A stretch of 64,000 nt of DNA, from the NCBI GenBank assembly GCA_900315015.1, contig OMXJ01000012.1, forward strand, positions 38,425 through 102,424. Reading direction: 5' to 3'. The notes beneath the pieces were generated by a model. The model did not search any database. It was not told where the DNA came from and saw only the letters and a list, made by a program, of their open reading frames with translations. The number at the start of each line of letters is the position of its first letter. The stretch's first letter is position 1. Below are positions 1-9,608 of this stretch, one piece after another. The DNA comes from an uncultured Eubacteriales bacterium (GTDB lineage: Bacteria > Bacillota > Clostridia > Lachnospirales > Lachnospiraceae). A program made the translations under genes and the position numbers.

Positions 1-1848
<1,848 letters not shown>

Positions 1849-1866
1849 CTAGATAAACTACCTGAT

Positions 1867-1953
1867 GCTAAAGGCCTAACTTAGCTATGCTAAGTTAAGC
1901 TTAGCTATGCTAAGTTAAGCTATGCTAAGTTAAGCTTAGCTAAAGCCTTTAGC
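1867..1953. repeat. Palindromic 20-bp tandem repeat between rpoB and rpoC
   Basis: A 20-bp unit (TTAGCTATGCTAAGTTAAGC) occurs exactly at 1881-1900 and 1901-1920, then as a 15-bp truncated copy at 1921-1935 followed by TTAGC. Each unit holds a stem (AACTTAGC / GCTAAGTT, 3-base loop). The whole array is enclosed by a perfect 9-bp inverted repeat, GCTAAAGGC at 1867-1875 and GCCTTTAGC at 1945-1953. In the rpoBC mRNA it would fold as one long hairpin or several small ones. No U-tract follows, so it is not a classical terminator. Confidence 0.85.
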
Positions 1954-1980
1954 CAGGGTTATATGCTAATTAATTTTAAA

Positions 1981-4900
1981 TTACTGATCGTCGTCAGAAT
2001 CGAAACCAGCTTCACCGAAGCCTGATGAACCAAAGTCATCGCCTCCGAAATCAGGAGTAGCTGTATATCCGTCCTCAAAATTATCGAGATTGTCGTCCTC
2101 AGCGCCTTCTGTGAATCTGTATCCATTGCCGCCAAGTTCCTGCTCGTTCATTTCGTCGTCAGTGCTAATCATTGCCTTGATTTCTCTATTATCTGTGCCC
2201 TCAACGTCTTCATTGAGTTCAATTTCATTACCATTTTCATCAAGAACTGAAACATCAAGAGCAAGGCTCTGAAGTTCCTTAAGGAGAACCTTGAATGACT
2301 CTGGGATACCAGGCTCTTCAATATTCTCACCCTTAATGATTGCTTCGTATGTCTTTACACGGCCTACAATATCATCTGACTTAACAGTAAGGATTTCCTG
2401 AAGTACGTGTGATGCACCGTAACCCTCAAGAGCCCAAACTTCCATTTCTCCGAAACGCTGTCCACCGAACTGTGCCTTACCACCAAGTGGCTGCTGTGTA
2501 ACAAGTGAGTAAGGACCTGTTGAACGTGCATGGATCTTATCGTCAACAAGATGGTGCAGCTTTAAGTAATGCATGAAACCGATTGTTGTCCTATTAGCGA
2601 ATGGCTGGCCTGTACGACCGTCTCTGAGCTGTACCTTACCATCGAGACCGATACGTACGCCCTTCCATTCTTCTCTATGTGCCTGATTCTTAACGAGATA
2701 ATTCATGAAATCATCTGGGATAATTCCATTGTACTTATCCTGGAAATCTTCAAGCTTAATATTTGCATAATCATCAGCAAGCTGAAGCATGTCTCTGATA
2801 TCCTGCTCAGATGCTCCATCGAATACTGGTGATGAAATGTTAATACCAAGAACTTTAGCTGCAAGTGAAAGGTGTATCTCGAGCACCTGACCGATGTTCA
2901 TTCGAGAAGGAACGCCGAGTGGGTTAAGAACGATATCAAGAGGTCTACCATTTGGAAGGAATGGCATATCTTCAACTGGAAGTACTCTTGAAACGACACC
3001 CTTATTTCCATGACGTCCGGCCATCTTATCACCTGGCTGGATCTTTCTCTTCTGTAAAATATAAACTCTGACAGACTTATTAACGCCTGCTGAAAGCTCA
3101 TCTGAATTTTCTCTTGTGAAGGTCTTTGTTGCAACAACAATACCATACTCACCGTGTGGAACCTTAAGAGAAGTATCTCTTACTTCTCTAGACTTTTCTG
3201 CAAAGATTGCACGAAGAAGTCTTTCTTCTGCTGTAAGCTCTGTCTCTCCCTTAGGAGTAACCTTACCAACAAGGATATCACCTGCACGAACCTCTGCACC
3301 GATACGGATTACACCGTCTTCGTCGAGATCCTTAAGAGCATCGTCACCAACACCTGGAACGTCTCTTGTGATATCTTCTGCGCCAAGCTTTGTATCGCGG
3401 GCTTCGCATGTAAATTCTTCGATATGTACTGATGTGAAAAGATCATCACGTACACAGCGCTCGCTGATAAGAACAGCATCCTCGTAGTTGTAACCTTCCC
3501 ATGTCATGAAACCGATGAGAGGGTTCTTACCAAGGCTGAGCTCTCCGCCGCAGGTTGATGGACCATCTGCAATAACCTGACCCTTCTTTACCTTGTCGCC
3601 CTTATTAACGATAGGACGCTGGTTATATGAAGTACCCTGGTTACTTCTCTGATACTTCATGAGCTTATAATCTTCAGTTGCTCCTTCATCATTCTGAACG
3701 ATGATTTCGTTAGAAGAAACTGATGTAACTGTACCATTGCTCTTTGCAAGAACTGTAACACCTGAGTCCTTAGCTGCCTTTTCTGACATGCCTGTATCAA
3801 TAACGGCTGCTTCTGTGAAAAGAAGTGGAACTGCCTGACGCTGCATGTTTGATCCCATGAGGGCACGTGTAGCATCGTCGTTCTGAAGGAAAGGTACCAT
3901 TGATGTAGCAACTGAGAATACCATTCTTGGTGATACATCCATAAGGTCGATTCTGTTCTTTGCAAAAGTTGCTGTTTCTGTACGATAACGTCCTGAAACA
4001 TTCTTGTTGAGGAAATGTCCTTCGTCATCGAGTTCTGTATTAGCCTGAGCTACTACATATTTATCTTCTTCATCTGCTGTGATGTAGATTGTCTTATCTG
4101 TAACACGTGGATTTTCCTTATCTGTTTTATCAACAACTCTATAAGGTGCCTCGATGAAGCCGTACTTATTGATTCTTGCATAAGATGCAAGTGAGTTGAT
4201 AAGACCGATGTTAGGACCTTCAGGTGTTTCTACAGGACACATTCTTCCATAGTGAGTATAGTGTACGTCACGAACCTCGAAGCCGGCACGGTCTCTAGAA
4301 AGACCACCAGGACCAAGAGCTGAAAGACGTCTCTTATGAGTAAGCTCACTAAGAGGATTGTTGTGATCCATGAACTGTGAAAGCTGTGAACTACCGAAGA
4401 ACTCCTTTATGGCTGATGTAACAGGCTTGATATTGATAAGGCTCTCTGGCTTTACCTGATCTGGATCGGTTGTACCCATTCTTTCACGTACAACTCTTTC
4501 AAGTCTTGCCATACCGATTCTGTACTGATTCTGGAGAAGTTCTCCTACAGCTCTGATACGACGGTTTCCAAGATGATCGATGTCATCCTTTGTACCAATA
4601 CCGTATTCGAGATGCATGTTGTAGTTAACAGTTGCAATTATATCTTCGAATGTAATGTGCTTTGGAATAAGATCTCTGATATCACGCTTGATTGCTGCCT
4701 TGATATCGTCAATATTACTATTATCACGGATGATGCCTTCAAGAACAGGGTAATAAACCTCATTCTCTGTTATTCCGAGATCCTTCTTTTCTTCTGCAGA
4801 AAGCTTTACATATGCATCGATGTCTACCATGAGATTTGAGATTACCTTCTCATTCTTTTCATCTGTCTGGATCATTACATATGGAACAGCACTGTCCTGG

Positions 4901-5856
4901 ATTGTTGTAGCAAGCTTTTCATCTACAACTGTTCCAGCCTCTGCGAGAATTTCACCGTCTCTATTTACTACTGTCTCTGCTAATACATGGCCAGTAATTC
5001 TGCTCTTTAAATGAAGCTTCTTATTGAACTTGTAACGGCCAACATGTGCAAGATCGTAACGACGTGCATCATAGAACATGCCATCGATGAGCTGCTGTGC
5101 TGAATCTTCACTTAAAGGCTCACCTGGACGAAGCTTTCTATAAAGCTCAAGAAGACCTTCACGATGTGAAGTTGTGCTATCCTTTGAATAGCTTGCCTTG
5201 ATCTTTTCTTCGTCACCGAACATTTCATCGATTTCCTGGTTTGTTCCGAGACCGATTGCACGAAGGAATACTGTGATAGGTACCTTACGATTACGGTCTA
5301 CATGTACGTAGAAGATGTTATTGGCATCTGTTTCATATTCAAGCCAGGCACCTCTGTTAGGAATAACCTGACATGAGTACATGTTCTTACCGTTCTTATC
5401 ATGTGTTATATCATAATAAATTCCAGGAGAACGAACAAGCTGGCTGACGATTACACGCTCTGCACCGTTTATTACAAATGTACCAGTCGGTGTCATGATA
5501 GGCATTTCGCCCATGAAGATCTCACGTTCTGTAACTTCGTCCTTTTCCTTATTATGAAGACGAACCTTTACATTCATAGGTGCTGAAAATGTTGCATCAC
5601 GTTCCTTACATTCAGCTATCGTATACTTTGGCTCGCCAAGACTGAATGATAAAAATTCAAGACTGTATTTTCCGCCATAGTCCTCGATAGGAGAAACGTC
5701 ATGAAATACTTCTGTAAGGCCTTCACTAATAAACCATTGATGAGATACCTTCTGTACGTCAATGAGGTTTGGCATCTCAAGGACTTCTTTCTGGTGCGAA
5801 AAGCTCAAACGCTGTCCGCCGCCTACTGAGATAAGACGCATCCTTTTCTTCTCCAT
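1981..5856 (-). CDS. rpoB: DNA-directed RNA polymerase subunit beta
   Basis: Complete RNA polymerase beta subunit, 1291 residues, the usual length for clostridia. Recognisable blocks include [11 protein letters not shown], the rifampicin region ([37 protein letters not shown] in outline, near residues 490-530), NALIGF-like [27 protein letters not shown] and the C-terminal [20 protein letters not shown]. The tail after residue 1230 is very acidic and glycine-rich, ending in a DSDDDQ stretch. The start at 5856 has AAGGAG about 8 bases upstream. Unlike the usual rplL-rpoB order, the upstream neighbour here is a divergent gene, so rpoB has its own consensus promoter at 5979-6007. The rifampicin cluster has the sensitive-type residues as far as can be read. 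Confidence 0.99.
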   Translation of the reverse strand: MEKKRMRLISVGGGQRLSFSHQKEVLEMPNLIDVQKVSHQWFISEGLTEVFHDVSPIEDYGGKYSLEFLSFSLGEPKYTIAECKERDATFSAPMNVKVRLHNKEKDEVTEREIFMGEMPIMTPTGTFVINGAERVIVSQLVRSPGIYYDITHDKNGKNMYSCQVIPNRGAWLEYETDANNIFYVHVDRNRKVPITVFLRAIGLGTNQEIDEMFGDEEKIKASYSKDSTTSHREGLLELYRKLRPGEPLSEDSAQQLIDGMFYDARRYDLAHVGRYKFNKKLHLKSRITGHVLAETVVNRDGEILAEAGTVVDEKLATTIQDSAVPYVMIQTDEKNEKVISNLMVDIDAYVKLSAEEKKDLGITENEVYYPVLEGIIRDNSNIDDIKAAIKRDIRDLIPKHITFEDIIATVNYNMHLEYGIGTKDDIDHLGNRRIRAVGELLQNQYRIGMARLERVVRERMGTTDPDQVKPESLINIKPVTSAIKEFFGSSQLSQFMDHNNPLSELTHKRRLSALGPGGLSRDRAGFEVRDVHYTHYGRMCPVETPEGPNIGLINSLASYARINKYGFIEAPYRVVDKTDKENPRVTDKTIYITADEEDKYVVAQANTELDDEGHFLNKNVSGRYRTETATFAKNRIDLMDVSPRMVFSVATSMVPFLQNDDATRALMGSNMQRQAVPLLFTEAAVIDTGMSEKAAKDSGVTVLAKSNGTVTSVSSNEIIVQNDEGATEDYKLMKYQRSNQGTSYNQRPIVNKGDKVKKGQVIADGPSTCGGELSLGKNPLIGFMTWEGYNYEDAVLISERCVRDDLFTSVHIEEFTCEARDTKLGAEDITRDVPGVGDDALKDLDEDGVIRIGAEVRAGDILVGKVTPKGETELTAEERLLRAIFAEKSREVRDTSLKVPHGEYGIVVATKTFTRENSDELSAGVNKSVRVYILQKRKIQPGDKMAGRHGNKGVVSRVLPVEDMPFLPNGRPLDIVLNPLGVPSRMNIGQVLEIHLSLAAKVLGINISSPVFDGASEQDIRDMLQLADDYANIKLEDFQDKYNGIIPDDFMNYLVKNQAHREEWKGVRIGLDGKVQLRDGRTGQPFANRTTIGFMHYLKLHHLVDDKIHARSTGPYSLVTQQPLGGKAQFGGQRFGEMEVWALEGYGASHVLQEILTVKSDDIVGRVKTYEAIIKGENIEEPGIPESFKVLLKELQSLALDVSVLDENGNEIELNEDVEGTDNREIKAMISTDDEMNEQELGGNGYRFTEGAEDDNLDNFEDGYTATPDFGGDDFGSSGFGEAGFDSDDDQ

Positions 5857-5907
5857 TAATGTCCACTCCTTGAATTAGATTGTTTATATAAAAAGTAATA
5901 AAAACTG

Positions 5908-5936
5908 TTTACTTTTTGCGATTTATGTGGTAGAAT
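5908..5936 (+). promoter_or_regulatory. Sigma-A promoter for the plus-strand gene 6154-9204
   Basis: TTTACT (5908-5913), 17-bp spacer, TAGAAT (5931-5936) with an extended TGG before the -10. Predicted start is near 5943, which is inside the transcribed leader of rpoB, so the two 5' ends overlap by about 30 nt. Confidence 0.6.
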
Positions 5937-5978
5937 AAAAGCTGATGGCATAATACTCCACATAAAGGCGCATTATTC

Positions 5979-6007
5979 ATCATAGCACACTTTTGGCAAG
6001 GTGTCAA
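5979..6007 (-). promoter_or_regulatory. Consensus sigma-A promoter for rpoBC
   Basis: On the minus strand a perfect -35 TTGACA (6007-6002), a 17-bp spacer and -10 TATGAT (5984-5979) predict a start near 5972 and a leader of about 115 nt before rpoB. The leader crosses an inverted repeat (TTTATGTGG at 5922-5930, CCACATAAA at 5958-5966). Confidence 0.85.
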
Positions 6008-6036
6008 TATATATTTTTTTTTTTATTATTTTGAAA

Positions 6037-6089
6037 TCCGCAGCATTTGAATCCGGCTCGAAAAGCGGACAGATGCTGTATTTTTATTT
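6037..6089 (+). promoter_or_regulatory. Candidate transcription attenuator upstream of 6154 gene
   Basis: Between the plus promoter and the gene, CAGCAT (6041-6046) pairs with ATGCTG (6073-6078), enclosing TCCG/CGGA (6052-6055 / 6066-6069), and is followed by TATTTTTATTT. This is a terminator shape in a leader of about 210 nt. A competing pairing, TCCGC (6037-6041) with GCGGA (6065-6069), is also possible. No known riboswitch consensus is recognised. Confidence 0.4.
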
Positions 6090-6153
6090 CATTTTGAAAA
6101 AAAATCTTAATTACTGAAAATTTAATTTATTAAATTTTTCTTATGGAGGAAAT

Positions 6154-9100
6154 ATGGGAAAAATAAAGCAAATAATTGTTATTTTGCTGATATTAGGGCT
6201 TGGAGGAGGTTGTTTCTACCTATACAATCTCATACAGACAAGACCTGATGTGCCGGTCAATACAGAAAAGGAGATCGAGCTAGGCAGCTATACAGAAACC
6301 TACCTTTCACTTCCAGACATGGATGACGGTGAAGAGCCCCTCGACCTTGTATATAATACAGAAGCTGCTCAGCTAGAGCTGTACTCCTGTTTCTATAATA
6401 AGGATAAATCTCTTACAATGGGCTACAAGCAATACATTTACAACACTGAAAAGGAAGAATTCGAGGTTGCATACCCTGATTTCCTTGCTCTTCCAGAATT
6501 TAGCTCAAACAACTACGTTATCGAAAAGCTCGAATATTCAGATAATGGAAACCTCTACATTCTCATGCACAAGCTCTCAGACATGGTAATCACTCCTGCT
6601 GATGATACTTCAGAGGAAAATGGTGAAGCGGCAGAAAGCACAGCCGAGGCTACTGGGAGCGAAGAAAAAGAGACCCAAAAGGACCCTGAGCAGGTATTCT
6701 ATAGATATCTTAAGGATAAGAAGTATCTTGAGCAGGTCGGTGTTACTGGTCTTTACCGTCAGAACGGCGATGGGAATATTCTTTTAGCCAAAAGCTTTTC
6801 TCTTTTTGGACATAACATGACCATCACTGATGAGATAGGTAATTCCTACACATATAATCTCAATAGCGGTGAGCTTTTAGCTTCTGCTCCGGGATACGCT
6901 GGAAATACCTCTACTCTCGATGATTCGTACATGTACACCATGAACATATCTTTTAACGGAATCGTTAAGACTCCTTTGGATTCCACTAATACAAAGGTTT
7001 CAGTTACTTCCAAGCTTGCCTCAAAGGCCGATGAATCAAATACCATTTCACTTTGGGCGCATAAGGCTTCTCTTACAGCTGCAAAGACAGCTTCAGAGGC
7101 AAACGACTTCAGGATCATTACTCACGACAGCTCTGTAACCTCTGACAAATCAAAAGCTGATGAGATCTATATCTCCTGCGAGGACGGTGTTTATTCTTAT
7201 TCAAAGACGACAGGAAAGCTCACCACTCTCCTTTCGGGCACTTCAGTTATATTCGGAAAGCCTTCTGTTACTCAGCTCCGTACTCTTATGGCCGATGGAA
7301 GCATCTATGTTCTTTCATCAAACAAGAAGGGCGATTATTACATTTCAAAGATCTACCGTCCTGAACTCAGTAAGGAAACCGAAAAGAAGGATTTCACCAT
7401 TTCTTCTTATGAAAGAATCCCTATCATGAAGGAAATCGTAGTTACCTTTGCTAAGGCGCATCCTTCACTCAACGTAATTTACCAGCCTGCCTCTGAAACA
7501 ATGGCAGAGAGCACCATAGATTCTTACAGTCAGATTCTAAGTGATGAATTTAAGAATAAAAATGCCGCCGATGTAATTATCTGTGACGGAATTGATACTT
7601 CTAAATTCGCTGCAAATGGCAGCTTCCTTTCACTCACCTCCTTCATAGAGCCTCTCGTTGTCGGACGCGACCTCTTTAAGGAAATCATTTATTCAGAACC
7701 GACCGAAAATGTATATACCCTTCCAGTAGGCTTCAACGCTTATCTTTACTACGGCAGAGCAAGCCTTATAGAAAACAGCGGCTCTCTTGATGAAATGAAG
7801 AACTATGCAATGAATAATAATGTAAAGTTCTTCCAGAACGAGGGAAGCTTTGAAATCGCTGATATCATCACTTCATTCTATCACGGTAACATCGCAAGCT
7901 CAAATGTAGTGGATTCAGCAAAGCTGCAGTCAGTTCTTGAAACCTTCGCTGCTCTTGCCGCACCTGCAGTTGAGCAGTATGCTTATTCTTCATCCTCCTT
8001 CTCAAAGATACCTTCAGCAGAAGAGGCTAACGGCATGAAGGATATGAGAGTTGCATCAGTTGGTACAATCCTTGCAGCTGAAAGACTTACAGAGCTTATA
8101 AAGAACTCAGATGTAAAGATTGCAACAGCAAACGGAATCTTCGAACCGGTCGGAATGGTCGGAATAAATGCAGAATGTACAAATACCTCTGCTGCCCAGG
8201 ATTTCGTTAAGACAATGTACTCTGAGGAAATTCAATCAAGTGACATTCTCGGTGCTCTTCCACTTAGCCGTTCAATCCTAACTAACATGCTCAGCGAAGA
8301 GGAAGCAAATACCACTTACTCAGGAACAGGTACGAAAAGCGATGTAAATGTTACAACTGAAATAACCGAGTTCGTAAAAGTACTTGACGGATTAAATTCA
8401 TCATATTATCACGACAATCCTCTTTCAACAGGACTTAAGGCATACCTCGAGCTTTACTTCGATGGAACTATTGATGCAGAAACAGCCGCTTCAGGCGCTG
8501 TTAAGTTCTCCGAAAAGGAGTCAGCATACACCACCTTTGATGCTAGCAAGAACAAAGCGCCTAAGATCCTTCTTATCGGAAGCAATTACATGCTGAATGC
8601 AAAGATGAAGGATACCCTTACAAATGTGCTTACCGCATATGGAATGGAGCCTAATGTAGTAACATGCATCCACGAGAACATGTCCCTCGGCGATCAAATA
8701 ATCTACTTAACAGGTGAAAAGTACGATACCTATACAAATGTGCGCGATGCAGATATCATTATTCTCTGTGAGAACGGCGCAAATGTGGCAGGTGCAGTAA
8801 GTGCGGCTTATCACGTTGAGGCGTACAAAAAGCCTGATGCCAAGGTATACTACCTTATGACAGACGATGAAAATAGCGAGCTTATTAAGAAGAGAATGAT
8901 GGTATTTAGCGACATAACCTTCATTCCTTTATACGGAGTTCATTCTTCACTTGCAGGAACAAAGTCAGTATCTGTTTCAGCCATCAAGAAGGATGGAACC
9001 GGTGGAGATTTTATGGGCTACATAGATGCCGTGGCTATAATGAAGGCAATCTTCAAGACCGATATCTCAGATGTAAAGGAAAGCCTCATTACAAACTCAA

Positions 9101-9204
9101 TGGTCACAGCTAAGGAAGATTCAGAATTATCAACAGACGATTACTTCATAAAGCTAAATGCAGCAATTGCAAAGTACATAAAGAAGTACTATGGTATTAA
9201 CTAA
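6154..9204 (+). CDS. Large exported protein with extracellular solute-binding-like domain, function unknown
   Basis: A 1016-residue protein and the only plus-strand gene in the window. The N-terminus has a positively charged start, one hydrophobic segment (about 6-25) and a cysteine in LGLGGGC, so it is either membrane anchored or a lipoprotein with an imperfect lipobox. Residues about 40-410 look like a repetitive beta-rich sensor region, interrupted by an acidic Ser/Glu-rich linker (about 150-180). Residues about 420-750 resemble a family 1 extracellular solute-binding protein (IMKEIVVTFAKAHPSLNVIYQ; YTLPVGFNAYLYYGR; a late domain with LGALPLSRSIL). Residues about 790-1016 form a separate alpha/beta domain (KILLIGSNYML...). 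No permease or ATPase gene is next to it. GGAGGA lies 3 bases before the start. A transport role is inference; binding or sensing are equally possible. Confidence 0.7.
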   Translation: MGKIKQIIVILLILGLGGGCFYLYNLIQTRPDVPVNTEKEIELGSYTETYLSLPDMDDGEEPLDLVYNTEAAQLELYSCFYNKDKSLTMGYKQYIYNTEKEEFEVAYPDFLALPEFSSNNYVIEKLEYSDNGNLYILMHKLSDMVITPADDTSEENGEAAESTAEATGSEEKETQKDPEQVFYRYLKDKKYLEQVGVTGLYRQNGDGNILLAKSFSLFGHNMTITDEIGNSYTYNLNSGELLASAPGYAGNTSTLDDSYMYTMNISFNGIVKTPLDSTNTKVSVTSKLASKADESNTISLWAHKASLTAAKTASEANDFRIITHDSSVTSDKSKADEIYISCEDGVYSYSKTTGKLTTLLSGTSVIFGKPSVTQLRTLMADGSIYVLSSNKKGDYYISKIYRPELSKETEKKDFTISSYERIPIMKEIVVTFAKAHPSLNVIYQPASETMAESTIDSYSQILSDEFKNKNAADVIICDGIDTSKFAANGSFLSLTSFIEPLVVGRDLFKEIIYSEPTENVYTLPVGFNAYLYYGRASLIENSGSLDEMKNYAMNNNVKFFQNEGSFEIADIITSFYHGNIASSNVVDSAKLQSVLETFAALAAPAVEQYAYSSSSFSKIPSAEEANGMKDMRVASVGTILAAERLTELIKNSDVKIATANGIFEPVGMVGINAECTNTSAAQDFVKTMYSEEIQSSDILGALPLSRSILTNMLSEEEANTTYSGTGTKSDVNVTTEITEFVKVLDGLNSSYYHDNPLSTGLKAYLELYFDGTIDAETAASGAVKFSEKESAYTTFDASKNKAPKILLIGSNYMLNAKMKDTLTNVLTAYGMEPNVVTCIHENMSLGDQIIYLTGEKYDTYTNVRDADIIILCENGANVAGAVSAAYHVEAYKKPDAKVYYLMTDDENSELIKKRMMVFSDITFIPLYGVHSSLAGTKSVSVSAIKKDGTGGDFMGYIDAVAIMKAIFKTDISDVKESLITNSMVTAKEDSELSTDDYFIKLNAAIAKYIKKYYGIN

Positions 9205-9284
9205 GTACATAGGAATTTAACATTAGTACCTGCGTAATCGTAAATGTAAAGACAAATCCGGACGTTAAAACCCAAAAATAATAA

Positions 9285-9317
9285 AAAACAGGATGTAAGC
9301 CGCTTACATCCTGTTTT
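9285..9317. terminator. Bidirectional rho-independent terminator
   Basis: A 16-bp stem (AAAACAGGATGTAAGC / GCTTACATCCTGTTTT) with a one-base centre and T-rich flanks on both strands. It serves the convergent ends of the 6154-9204 gene and of the DUF951/GH95 operon. Confidence 0.9.
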
Positions 9318-9401
9318 ATTTTGCATTCCTTTTACTTCACACCATAATCGTTAAAAAATTACAGCGTTATAAGTATATTATCTTATCGAACTTGCAGCCC
9401 T

Positions 9402-9608
9402 TTACGAAATAATCCCCTTTACTGACTTTTCAAAAGCCTTCCTGCTGATCAGCATCATATGGCCGCAGCCATCGCACTGAAGTCTAAAATCCATTCCCGT
9501 TCTGAGAATGGTCCAGGAGTTGCTGCCGCACGGATGCTTTTTCTTTAAGGTAACATGCTGCCCAACCTCGTAGGTAGGCTTATTTGAATTCATATCATTA
9601 ATTTCCAT
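9402..9608 (-). CDS. DUF951 family small zinc-finger-like protein
   Basis: A small protein of 68 residues (63 if the next ATG at 9593 is used). It carries the DUF951 signature: VGQHVTLKKKHPCGSNSW near the start, then FRLQCDGCGHMMLISR and a basic helix with FEKSVKG. Two CxxC-like cysteine groups suggest a metal site. The family is widespread in Firmicutes, often near basic information-processing genes, with no firm function. The start at 9608 has GGGTGGA 4 bases upstream and overlaps the stop of the GH95 gene by 11 bp, suggesting translational coupling; 9593 is the alternative, with a weaker GGAA site. The family assignment is firm, the start less so. Confidence 0.8.
   Translation of the reverse strand: MEINDMNSNKPTYEVGQHVTLKKKHPCGSNSWTILRTGMDFRLQCDGCGHMMLISRKAFEKSVKGIIS

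Noticed and set aside
3116..3487. Long plus-strand open frames opposite rpoB and other genes
   Set aside because: Antisense shadows of strongly conserved coding sequence without ribosome sites or recognisable protein features.
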